Of a stretch of DNA of 64,000 bases, positions 1-6,352 are shown piece by piece. The notes under the pieces are model-generated. The model was not told where the DNA came from. It worked only from the letters and a program-made list of their open reading frames with translations, and ran no database searches. This stretch comes from JAKAKT01 sp041305385 (GTDB taxonomy: Archaea > Micrarchaeota > Micrarchaeia > Burarchaeales > JAKAKT01): the NCBI GenBank assembly GCA_041305385.1, contig JBFYLO010000053.1, forward strand, positions 1 through 64,000, written 5' to 3'. Every line of letters begins with the position of its first letter. Position 1 is the stretch's first letter. The position numbers and the translations under genes were made by a program.

Positions 1-30
1 CAATGCGGCCAAATTTCTGCGGAAATTTGT
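1..30. repeat. 30-bp palindromic repeat, copy 1
   Basis: This 30-bp sequence is identical to 1505-1534 inside ftsY. Its core is CAAATTTCTGCGGAAATTTG, with 8-bp inverted arms (10-17 and 22-29) around TGCG. Flanking bases differ between the copies, so this looks like a dispersed element and not a segmental duplication. Confidence 0.85.
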
Positions 31-42
31 TCTCGCTTTCAT
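1..42 (-). CDS. possible 5' end of a gene cut by the window edge
   Basis: An ATG at 42-40 overlaps the TGA of the yjbQ-like gene in an ATGA arrangement, which is typical of translational coupling in this genome. Only about 14 codons are visible (MKARTNFRRNLAAL), and most of them lie in the 30-bp repeat at 1-30. The product cannot be identified. It may also be untranslated sequence. Confidence 0.3.
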   Translation of the reverse strand, partial: MKARTNFRRNLAAL

Positions 43-428
43 CTGACTACCACCTGAATCGTCCTTGAGCGGGGGCCGTCGAACTCGCACAGCATTATGC
101 TCTGCCAGGTCCCGAGCACCAGCTTCCCGCCTGAAACCGCGAATGCTTTCGAAGAGCCGAAGAACGCGCTCTTGAGATGCGCCTCGGCGTTATCATCGAT
201 TGAGTTGTGCTCGTAATCGCTTTTCGGGACAATTTCCGAGAAAAATCTCAAATAATCGCGCTCGAGGTTCGGCTCATATTCGCCGGCAATTACCGCAGCT
301 GTCGCATGGGGAAGGTTCACGAGGCAAATTCCCTCCTTTACCCCGCTCTTCCCAACCGCTTCCCCCACAAGCCCGGTTATGTCGACTATCCCCTGCTGGC
401 TCGACGTTTTCACTGTGGCCGTGAACAT
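39..428 (-). CDS. yjbQ: YjbQ/UPF0047 family protein
   Basis: This 129-residue protein has the full length of the UPF0047 (YjbQ) family. It shows the family signatures HATAA near residue 41, HNSIDDNAEAHLKS near 75-88 and the LGTWQSIMLCEFDGPR block near 105-120. YjbQ proteins form trimers with a conserved His/Asp site. E. coli YjbQ has been reported to have weak thiamine-phosphate synthase activity, but the natural substrate is unclear. It lies 42 bases downstream of ftsY on the same strand, probably as the tail of the translation operon. The family assignment is firm; the role is not. Confidence 0.9.
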   Translation of the reverse strand: MFTATVKTSSQQGIVDITGLVGEAVGKSGVKEGICLVNLPHATAAVIAGEYEPNLERDYLRFFSEIVPKSDYEHNSIDDNAEAHLKSAFFGSSKAFAVSGGKLVLGTWQSIMLCEFDGPRSRTIQVVVR

Positions 429-470
429 GAAATAGTAATGGAAGAAAAGTATTATAACTCATTTAGCCGA

Positions 471-1928
471 CTAGCCCATTATCTGGTCCACAACGAATTC
501 TGCGCTGAACGGGACCAGGTCTGAGTAACCCTGCCCGATTCCGAAGTAGAGGATTGGAACCCCGGTTGCCTTTGCAAGCGAGAGCGCAGTCCCTCCCTTT
601 GCATCGCAGTCGAGCTTGGTCAGAATCACCCCGTCGAGGCCGACTGCCTCGGAGAAGCTCTTCACCTGGTTCACGAGCGCATTCCCTGCGATGCTCTCCC
701 CGATGAATATCTTCAGGTCTGGCTTTATCACCCGGTCCAGCTTCTTCATCTCATCAATCAGGTTCCGGTTGGTCTCCTGCCTGCCTGCACTGTCTATCAG
801 CACAACGTCGATGTTATGGGCCCGGGCGTAGTTCACAGCATCGAAGGCGACGGCAGTCGGGTCCGCCCCGTATTCGTGCTTTATCACCCGAACCCCAAGC
901 CTCTCCCCGTGCTTTTCCGCCTGCTCTATGGCAGCTGCCCTGAATGTATCGGAGGCGGAGAAGACCGAGGTGAACCCGGCTCCCTTCAGCATTGTTGAGA
1001 GCTTCGCCATGGTGGTGGTTTTTCCCGCCCCGTTGGGCCCGAGCAGCAGGATTTTCACAGGCTTGGGCTTTTCCCTCACCGCCTCTAGCAGATTGACCCC
1101 CTGGATTGACAGCACTTCGAGGAGCGAGCCCCTGACCGCCGACTTAATCGACCCGTCCACCGAACCCTTGGGCACCCTCATCCCGACGAGCTTGGACCTG
1201 AGCTCCGAGGTTATGTGGTCCGCGACCTCGTAGGCGACATCGGATTCGAGAAGCGCCATGTTCAGGCCATCGAGCAGCTCCGAGACATCGCCCTCCTTTA
1301 TCTCGACCTCGCTCGAAATGAAACTCCGTATCTTCGTCCCGAGGCTGAGCTTCACTTCCAGCTTTTTCTCCTCCTCCTGGGCACGGGGGACAAAGGCGGG
1401 AGCAGGAGGTTCGGGCTTCTTCCCTTCCGCTTTCGGAGCCCATCTTTCCTCCTCAACTCTCGGCTGAGGCTTTGGTTTTTCATTGTATTGGAATTTGCTA
1501 ATTCCAATGCGGCCAAATTTCTGCGGAAATTTGTCCAATATCGGTTCCTTTTTCTCCTCGATTTTCAGCTCAGGCTTTTTCTCCTCTTTCGGCTTTTGAA
1601 TTTCAATTTTCGGCTTCGGCTTTTCGAAAATCTCCGGCTTCGGCTCGATGCGAATTGGTTTTTGAGCGGGCTTCTGCTGCAGCTCAGGTTCTGGTTTGCG
1701 CTCAACTCTCCGGACTGGCTTTTGCTCGATTTTTTTGACTGGCTCAGGCTCAACGGATTTTTGAACCGGCTCTTCCATTGGTTTTGGTTCTTCCTTGGCT
1801 GGTTCGGGTTCAATTTCCCTTTGCGGCTCCTGCTCAAGCTCGGGCCGTTTAGCTTCCCTGGGTTCTTCCTCCTTCTGGACAATGGACGAGATGAAAGAGC
1901 TAATCTTCTTCTTTAGAAGGCCGAACAT
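471..1928 (-). CDS. ftsY: signal recognition particle receptor FtsY with a long charged linker
   Basis: This is the SRP receptor GTPase, which docks SRP54-ribosome complexes at the membrane. Residues 1-20 form a short hydrophobic/basic start. Residues 20-195 are a low-complexity Glu/Lys/Pro linker. The NG domain fills about 195-485, with the P-loop GPNGAGKTTT at 297-306, a DTFRAAA block, DSAGRQ and the TKLD guanine-specificity motif. The linker is much longer than usual, and residues 132-141 (DKFPQKFGRI) are encoded by a 30-bp palindromic repeat also found at the window edge. It follows prefoldin alpha by 24 bases, as in many archaeal S19e-to-ftsY operons. The partner SRP54 is at 13623-14948. 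Confidence 0.96.
   Translation of the reverse strand: MFGLLKKKISSFISSIVQKEEEPREAKRPELEQEPQREIEPEPAKEEPKPMEEPVQKSVEPEPVKKIEQKPVRRVERKPEPELQQKPAQKPIRIEPKPEIFEKPKPKIEIQKPKEEKKPELKIEEKKEPILDKFPQKFGRIGISKFQYNEKPKPQPRVEEERWAPKAEGKKPEPPAPAFVPRAQEEEKKLEVKLSLGTKIRSFISSEVEIKEGDVSELLDGLNMALLESDVAYEVADHITSELRSKLVGMRVPKGSVDGSIKSAVRGSLLEVLSIQGVNLLEAVREKPKPVKILLLGPNGAGKTTTMAKLSTMLKGAGFTSVFSASDTFRAAAIEQAEKHGERLGVRVIKHEYGADPTAVAFDAVNYARAHNIDVVLIDSAGRQETNRNLIDEMKKLDRVIKPDLKIFIGESIAGNALVNQVKSFSEAVGLDGVILTKLDCDAKGGTALSLAKATGVPILYFGIGQGYSDLVPFSAEFVVDQIMG
1505..1534. repeat. 30-bp palindromic repeat, copy 2, inside ftsY
   Basis: Identical to bases 1-30. Here it is read in frame as DKFPQKFGRI within the FtsY linker. 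It interrupts a Glu/Lys/Pro-rich stretch with aromatic residues unlike their surroundings. The reading frame differs from that possible at copy 1. Confidence 0.85.
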
Positions 1929-1952
1929 CAGAGACCAACCGGCCCTGCGGGC

Positions 1953-2381
1953 TCACTGCTTCCCGCCCTTCTTGTCTAGAAGCTGCTGTGCCTCATTATC
2001 CAGCTGGTCGAGCTTCTTGGATATCTCAAGGACGGCTTCCTGTATCCTATCCCTCGTTGCCTCAAGCCTCTTGAGCCTCTCTTCGAGAATCGAGATTGCC
2101 TCCTGCAGCGGCTTCTCAGCGATGACATCTGCGCCTATGTTGACCAGCACATTCTGCACGTCGGTGATTCTGGCGCTCACGTGGGCTCCTCCGCCGAGCG
2201 GGAGGAGGACGTTGTTATCCTTGGTCGTTTCAATGTTCCTCAGGGTGAGAAGAGCAGTCCCGAGTTCGTTAATCGTGAGCTGGATTGAGCCGAGCTGCTG
2301 CTGCATGAACTGGCCCTGCTGCTGATAGGCCTGGGCCTCATAAGCGATTCGTGTGAGATTTTCCTCCTTGTCCTGCGCCAT
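1953..2381 (-). CDS. pfdA: prefoldin subunit alpha
   Basis: This 142-residue protein starts at ATG 2381 (MAQDKEEN) and matches prefoldin alpha. It has an N-terminal coiled coil, a central beta-hairpin segment (LLPLGGGAHVSARI near residues 67-80) and a C-terminal coiled coil ending in a Lys-rich tail. Prefoldin alpha forms the core of the hexameric chaperone that captures unfolded proteins for the thermosome. A longer upstream extension in the same frame is unlikely because it would overlap LX. Its place between LX and ftsY is the common archaeal order. Confidence 0.93.
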   Translation of the reverse strand: MAQDKEENLTRIAYEAQAYQQQGQFMQQQLGSIQLTINELGTALLTLRNIETTKDNNVLLPLGGGAHVSARITDVQNVLVNIGADVIAEKPLQEAISILEERLKRLEATRDRIQEAVLEISKKLDQLDNEAQQLLDKKGGKQ

Positions 2382-2397
2382 GGAACCAACCCCGCAC

Positions 2398-2574
2398 CTA
2401 CTTGGCTTGCTCAACTTTAAGAACCTTGACCTTGCTCCTCTTAAGGCCATGCTTGCTCCCCAGCTCGGCGTACAGCCTCTCGACAGCAAGCTTCTCGCTC
2501 TCAGCCTCCAAAGTCTTCGCAAAAGACCTGGGCGAGGGCTTTATCTCCATGACTCCGCTTATGACGTACTTCAT
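2398..2574 (-). CDS. rpl18a: 50S ribosomal protein L18Ae (LX)
   Basis: A 58-residue reading frame starts at ATG 2574 and begins MKYVISGVMEIKPSPRSF. The FSGxxE/K-type start, the basic middle (SKHGLKRSKVKV) and the length fit archaeal LX (L18Ae/L20A), a large-subunit protein absent from bacteria. It sits between the OB-fold gene (4-base gap) and prefoldin alpha (16-base gap). Confidence 0.88.
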   Translation of the reverse strand: MKYVISGVMEIKPSPRSFAKTLEAESEKLAVERLYAELGSKHGLKRSKVKVLKVEQAK

Positions 2575-2578
2575 GATA

Positions 2579-2899
2579 TCACCTTACCTTGGTTCCAGGG
2601 GGAACCTCCTTGTCTACAGTAAGAATCGAAACATCCGGGGAATCCGCGGCGAGCAGCATCCCCTTTGACTCGAGCCCCCTGATCATTTTCGGCTCGAGGT
2701 TCGCGAGCACCACAATCTTTTTCCCGGTTATCTGCTCCGGGCTGTACCAGGGCGCGAGCCCGGCGACCAGCTGCCTCTTCTCTGTTCCCATGTCCACGGT
2801 CAGCCTCAGGAGCTTGTTCGCCCCGGGCACGAGTTCGGCGGACTCCACGAGCCCGACCACAATCTCCAGTTTCGAGAATTCTTCGTAAGTTATCGCCAT
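2579..2899 (-). CDS. stand-alone tRNA-binding OB-fold protein (MetRS C-terminal / Trbp111 type)
   Basis: This 106-residue protein is a complete EMAPII-like OB fold. It starts FSKLEIVVGLVESAELVPGA, followed by KLLRLTVDMG near residue 29 and NLEPKMIRGLESKGMLLAA near 66-85. This domain is found at the C-terminus of methionyl-tRNA synthetase and as free Trbp111/MetG-beta proteins, which bind the outside corner of tRNA as dimers. Here it is a separate gene inside a ribosomal-protein operon between eIF6 and LX. It could assist MetRS in trans or act as a general tRNA chaperone. Confidence 0.9.
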   Translation of the reverse strand: MAITYEEFSKLEIVVGLVESAELVPGANKLLRLTVDMGTEKRQLVAGLAPWYSPEQITGKKIVVLANLEPKMIRGLESKGMLLAADSPDVSILTVDKEVPPGTKVR

Positions 2900-2908
2900 T
2901 TCATCACG

Positions 2909-3568
2909 TCACAAAAGCCCGAGCGCCTCTTCGGCGCGGTGCATCTCGAATCCGCCAGTGTCTTCGCCAACGAGGCAACCCTTGGAATTCGCGAGCATGC
3001 ACATCCCTACGAAAGGGACCCCCATGTTAGCAGTCCCGATTCCCCCCTTCATCCCGAGCAGCTTCTCTAACTCGTAGAGCTCCCTCCCTGCGGAGTTATG
3101 GAGCAGGAATCCCCTGTTCGTGAGCACCGCGGCCGAGCCAACGGTCTTATACCCGGCTATCGCCCTCTGAATCACTTCAACTCCGAGGCAATCGGATATC
3201 AGCTTCACCGATTCGGCATCGAGGTCCGGGTTCGCGAGCGCAATCCTGTCATTGGTGGCTATGTTGTTCCCGATTGCGGTCAATCTCGAGTTGAGCGCGA
3301 GCGTGTTGAGCCCAGCTTCCTTCACCCTCCTTTGCTCCTCTTGGGAAACAAACTCAGGGAAAACCGCGCCCTTGGAATTCGCGGCAACAAATATCCCGAC
3401 AAGCTCGGAGTCGTTCACCGAGAGTTCGACTGCCTGCGCCTTGAGGAAGTTCTCGCAAGCGGCCTTGAGCTTCTCCTGGGGATTCCCAAGGAAAACAAGC
3501 TCCTCGGTCGCGCATCCGAAAGCCCCGAGGAAGGAGTTCCCGTAGTGCGCAGACTTGCCACAGTGCAT
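2909..3568 (-). CDS. eif6: translation initiation factor eIF6
   Basis: This 219-residue protein matches archaeal aIF6, the anti-association factor that binds the 50S subunit face. Visible signatures are GNSFLGAFGCATEE near residue 10, VGIFVAANSKGAVFP near 56-70, NNIATND near 105 and VGSAAVLTNRGFLLH near 145. The five-fold repeated pentein architecture is implied by length and spacing. It lies downstream of L31e with a 12-base gap, as in most archaeal operons of this type. Confidence 0.95.
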   Translation of the reverse strand: MHCGKSAHYGNSFLGAFGCATEELVFLGNPQEKLKAACENFLKAQAVELSVNDSELVGIFVAANSKGAVFPEFVSQEEQRRVKEAGLNTLALNSRLTAIGNNIATNDRIALANPDLDAESVKLISDCLGVEVIQRAIAGYKTVGSAAVLTNRGFLLHNSAGRELYELEKLLGMKGGIGTANMGVPFVGMCMLANSKGCLVGEDTGGFEMHRAEEALGLL

Positions 3569-3580
3569 TCAGAACCACTT

Positions 3581-4018
3581 CTATTTTTTCTTGGAGTCAG
3601 CAGGGGGCTTCCCGTTCTCCGGCTTCTTCTCAGCCTGGGGCTCCGATTCAGGGACTGCTTTTTCCACCTGTTTTTCTTCGGCTTTCTTCTCAGCAGGCTT
3701 TTTCTTCGCATCCCTCTTCTTGGCCTCCTTCTCAGCCCTTTTTGCCGCCTCCTCCTTCTCCCCAACGAGCGTTACCTTCACTTTTCCTTCCTTGTCCCTG
3801 TTGGCGATTATCTTGAGCCTCCTGGGAGGCTTCTTTATCCCGGATTCCCAGACAGCGCTGTTGACGACACCGCTCATGGAAACCGATTCGTCCCCGACTT
3901 TCATGTGGCGTGCGACGAAAGCGCGCAGAATCTTGACTGCAATCCTTGCCCTCTTCACGCGGGGCTTCGCATAGGCCTTTCCGAGCGGAATGGTGTAAAT
4001 CCTCTCTAGTTCATCCAT
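3581..4018 (-). CDS. rpl31e: 50S ribosomal protein L31e with Lys/Glu-rich C-terminal tail
   Basis: Starting at ATG 4018 (MDELERIYTIPL), with GGTGA 6 bases upstream, the product has 145 residues. The first 85 or so are L31e: RIYTIPLGKAY, RAFVARHM and the basic LKIIANRDKEGKVKV strand. The remaining 60 residues are a low-complexity Lys/Ala/Glu/Pro tail not found in typical L31e. A GTG three codons upstream could also start the frame but leaves no spacing from the ribosome binding site. Confidence 0.93.
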   Translation of the reverse strand: MDELERIYTIPLGKAYAKPRVKRARIAVKILRAFVARHMKVGDESVSMSGVVNSAVWESGIKKPPRRLKIIANRDKEGKVKVTLVGEKEEAAKRAEKEAKKRDAKKKPAEKKAEEKQVEKAVPESEPQAEKKPENGKPPADSKKK

Positions 4019-4027
4019 GAAATTCAC

Positions 4028-4192
4028 CTACTTTATCTTTAGCTTGAGCTTCCTGCTCCTCCAGTTCCTTCGCCTCGGGTTCGAAGCGATTCTCCTGTTG
4101 GTTTTCGCAATCACGAACACCGGGAGCCTCCTGTTCTTCCTGGCCTCCTTCCCGAGGTGCCTTTTCTTTGCCTCTGATTTGGCTCTACTCAT
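4028..4192 (-). CDS. rpl39e: 50S ribosomal protein L39e
   Basis: This 54-residue, very basic protein begins MSRAKSEAKKRHLGKEARKN. The core NRRLPVFVIAKTNRR followed by RRNWRSRKLK is the L39e signature near the exit tunnel. An alternative ATG lies one codon upstream (4195). The start overlaps the stop of the PDCD5 gene, and the stop lies 9 bases before the L31e start. Confidence 0.92.
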   Translation of the reverse strand: MSRAKSEAKKRHLGKEARKNRRLPVFVIAKTNRRIASNPRRRNWRSRKLKLKIK

Positions 4193-4523
4193 CATGACCA
4201 CCCTTCTTCTTGAACGCTATCGTGGGTTCGTGCCTTGTCCCCGTAACCCTCTCGAGCAGCTTCTTGAACTGCTCATCCTGCACCTTTCCTTTCAGCTGGT
4301 TGCTCCTATAGAGCTGCGCAAGGAGCGCGACCACCTGCTGGTATAATTCCGGGCTCGAGAGCCTCACATTCATGGCGCGCTCATAAGCCTTATCATCAAG
4401 CACATGCTTTAGGACGGTCTTCATCTGCTCATCGAGCTGCTGGGCTTTCGCCATTTTCGCGTATTGCTCCTGGAGTTTCCTTTCCCTCAGCTGAGCCAGT
4501 TCTTCCTCGTCCACTGCCCTCAC
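4185..4523 (-). CDS. PDCD5-family DNA-binding protein
   Basis: This 112-residue protein has a GTG start overlapping the S19e stop as GTGA. It is helical and charged, with ELAQLRERKLQEQYAKMAKA at the N-terminus, a central three-helix core and the C-terminal KLLERVTGTRHEPTIAFKKK typical of archaeal PDCD5 homologues such as MTH1615. Its biological role is poorly defined; DNA binding is suggested for family members. The S19e-PDCD5-L39e order is conserved in archaea. Confidence 0.92.
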   Translation of the reverse strand: MRAVDEEELAQLRERKLQEQYAKMAKAQQLDEQMKTVLKHVLDDKAYERAMNVRLSSPELYQQVVALLAQLYRSNQLKGKVQDEQFKKLLERVTGTRHEPTIAFKKKGGHDE

Positions 4524-4933
4524 CCTTTGGCTTCCTTTGCAGCAGAGTCCAAGAGGGCCCTTCCCTTCGGGGTTATCTCCCTTCCGTCTTTGCCCTTCTT
4601 CACGAATCCGGCCTTCTCGAGCTGCTGCAGAGCCTTCCTTATGGTCGAGCCGCCGGCATCGACGTGATGCTCCGGCCTCGAGCCCAGGTTCTTCCTGCCC
4701 CCGTAGTGGGTCCTGAACCTGTTGACTCCGCTTCCCCCGTGAACGTATATGTTCCTCAAGAGCGAGGCGCACCTCTTGTACCAGAAATCCTCATCGCTCG
4801 GGGCCCGCTCGACGTGGGGGCCTGTCTTCACGAAGGCCGTCCACTTGGGCGGGGCTATCTCCTGGACCTCCTTCAGCTTGGAGGAGGCCTTGCTCACAAG
4901 TGCTGCCGCGGAAACGTCATAGACTGTTACCAA
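4520..4933 (-). CDS. rps19e: 30S ribosomal protein S19e
   Basis: This 137-residue S19e has a TTG start preceded by GAGGTGA 8 bases upstream. Signatures include VYDVSAAALVSKAS, PPKWTAFVKTG, WYKRCASLLRNIYVHG, the GVNRFRTHYGGRKNLGSRP block and a winged-helix C-terminus (IRKALQQLEKAGFVKK). It is the first gene of the translation operon. Its leader folds into a strong stem (4943-5046) whose 3' end touches the ribosome binding site. Confidence 0.95.
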   Translation of the reverse strand: MVTVYDVSAAALVSKASSKLKEVQEIAPPKWTAFVKTGPHVERAPSDEDFWYKRCASLLRNIYVHGGSGVNRFRTHYGGRKNLGSRPEHHVDAGGSTIRKALQQLEKAGFVKKGKDGREITPKGRALLDSAAKEAKG

Positions 4934-4942
4934 TAACTCACC

Positions 4943-5046
4943 TCACATACCTTCGCCCGAAGCCTCCGCCGAAGGCGGAGGTAAAGGCAAATTCCTCATT
5001 CGTTGCACCGACCACAAGCCCTCAGCCTTTAGGCGAGGGTATGTGA
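4943..5046 (-). promoter_or_regulatory. structured leader RNA of the S19e operon
   Basis: Bases 4943-4957 (TCACATACCTTCGCC) pair with 5032-5046 over 15 positions with one G-T pair. Inside is a perfect 8-bp hairpin, CCTCCGCC/GGCGGAGG, at 4963-4981, and a GCC-TTTA-GGC hairpin that competes with the outer stem. On the minus strand the outer stem ends exactly where the S19e ribosome binding site begins. This fits a translation-control element or a processed small RNA. The structure is seen; the function is inferred. Confidence 0.6.
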
Positions 5047-5120
5047 CCTCAAATTGAGCTTTTCTACGAGGTAAACTGTACGCGTAGAAGCATCAAAAGC
5101 GCATCTAGTTTAACCCATAT

Positions 5121-5131
5121 CACTATTTTAA
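5121..5131 (-). promoter_or_regulatory. probable TATA box of the S19e operon
   Basis: On the minus strand the sequence reads CTTAAAATAGTG. This would place transcription start near 5100 and give a leader of about 165 bases containing the structured element. The rest of the 332-base gap between 4934 and 5265 holds this leader and the GC-rich hairpin near 5183. Confidence 0.45.
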
Positions 5132-5177
5132 GCCTTTCTCCCCGAACCCAGGGAGTTGCCAACTATAACAATCCCAC

Positions 5178-5200
5178 AAAAAGCGGACTCGCTCGGTCCG
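5178..5200 (-). terminator. hairpin plus T-run downstream of the Lrp gene
   Basis: On the minus strand, CGGAC-CGAGCGA-GTCCG is followed by CTTTTT. It lies 66 bases past the Lrp stop codon and could end that transcript. The same region belongs to a GC-rich block that recurs near 31297-31346. Confidence 0.45.
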
Positions 5201-5265
5201 GGTCTGGCGTTTCGAGGCGTCTGGGCTCGCGAGGTACGAATCGAGTTGCATTATTTCCTGGGGCA

Positions 5266-6231
5266 CTATAAGTGCGGGAGAAGAAGGTACTTGTGTATCC
5301 TGTAAACTCTCAGGGCGGAATAGTCGCTTATTATGTCCGAGAACTCGTTCGTCAGTTCCATCATGAGTTTTCGGTATTCCTCCGGGTCCTTCACTTCGAT
5401 GTCGAGCTCGAGGTCCCAGGGGCCGAGAGTTTTAATCATGTAGACGATGTTCGGGTGGCGCCTGCAATACTCATGCAAGCTCTTTTCCCTCTTTTCGCTT
5501 AGATTGCTCAGGTAGAACAGCACTTTATGGTGGAACTGGCCGATTACATTGTGGTCCAGCATCACAGTGTAACCCCTTATCACCCCGGTTCGCTCCATTT
5601 CGGCAATCCTCTTCCTCGCAGTTTCCGGGGATATGCCAACTCTTCTCGCAATGGTCGTTGTTTCGGTCCTTGAACTCTCGCACAGGATTCCGAGTATCCC
5701 CATATCTATGGCGTCAACCCTCCCCTTACCCATCCCGGCGTAGTAACTGACCTCCACCGGCTCCTTTTTTCCAGTAAGATATCCGCGAATCAGGTACTCC
5801 CCAACTAGGTTGACCGATATCGTTTTCTTGATTATCTGGTTCCAGTATTTCTTTGTGAAATCGGTCAAAACCCTGTTCAGCGTAAACAGGTCCTCAACGA
5901 GCATCGTGAATCCCAAGTCGAACTCGCCATCCGTGCTGACAACCCAATTAACATAGGGTGCGTTGATGAGGTAGTTGATGATTTCCTGCTTTCTCTTCTC
6001 GTTGGCGTTCCTCAGCTTTATGAGTATCTTGTAGTACGAGACCCCCAGCTTCGAGGAGTCGAGTATCGTGAAGAACCGAAAGATGACCCCTTCCTTCACG
6101 AGCCGGTTCAGGCGGTATTTTGCGACCTCCTTGCTCATTCCGGCTCTCTTCGCGAGCGCCGTTATCGGCCTCCTGGAGTTAATGTCCAGCTCGTGGAGCA
6201 GCGCCCTGTCTTTTGCGTCCAGTTTAAACAT
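5266..6231 (-). CDS. double Lrp/AsnC-family transcription regulator
   Basis: This 321-residue protein contains two successive Lrp/AsnC units. The first helix-turn-helix (DRALLHELDINSRRPITALA, about residues 8-50) is followed by a RAM-like domain, and the second (DMGILGILCESSRTETTTIA, about 176-225) by a second sensing domain. Normal Lrp proteins have one unit of about 150 residues, so this is a fused tandem that could act as a built-in dimer. Its promoter is divergent from the Cys-rich gene at 6353 and contains a palindrome. The effector is unknown. Confidence 0.88.
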   Translation of the reverse strand: MFKLDAKDRALLHELDINSRRPITALAKRAGMSKEVAKYRLNRLVKEGVIFRFFTILDSSKLGVSYYKILIKLRNANEKRKQEIINYLINAPYVNWVVSTDGEFDLGFTMLVEDLFTLNRVLTDFTKKYWNQIIKKTISVNLVGEYLIRGYLTGKKEPVEVSYYAGMGKGRVDAIDMGILGILCESSRTETTTIARRVGISPETARKRIAEMERTGVIRGYTVMLDHNVIGQFHHKVLFYLSNLSEKREKSLHEYCRRHPNIVYMIKTLGPWDLELDIEVKDPEEYRKLMMELTNEFSDIISDYSALRVYRIHKYLLLPHL

Positions 6232-6274
6232 AACTACTCAAACACATAAATTCTATTTAAATTTATCGCTTTTA

Positions 6275-6288
6275 AGAAAATTTTTTCT
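6275..6288. promoter_or_regulatory. palindrome in the divergent Lrp/Cys-rich promoter
   Basis: AGAAAATTTTTTCT is a palindrome with 6-base arms between the TATA boxes of the two divergent genes (about 6253-6262 leftward, 6296-6305 rightward). Lrp-type regulators commonly bind AT-rich palindromes at their own promoter, so it is a candidate operator controlling both genes. Confidence 0.45.
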
Positions 6289-6352
6289 AAGAATTTTTAT
6301 ATATAGTGAAAAACGCAATAATAACAAAAGACGAAGGAACGAGGTGACAGTC

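Noticed and set aside
1215..1916. Long plus-strand open frame opposite ftsY
   Set aside because: It is a mirror of the Glu/Lys/Pro-rich FtsY linker; the translation is Phe/Leu/Arg-rich low complexity with no start signal.
6068..6352. Upstream extension of the Cys-rich gene frame
   Set aside because: It would cross the divergent promoter and overlap the Lrp coding region; ATG 6353 has a good ribosome binding site.
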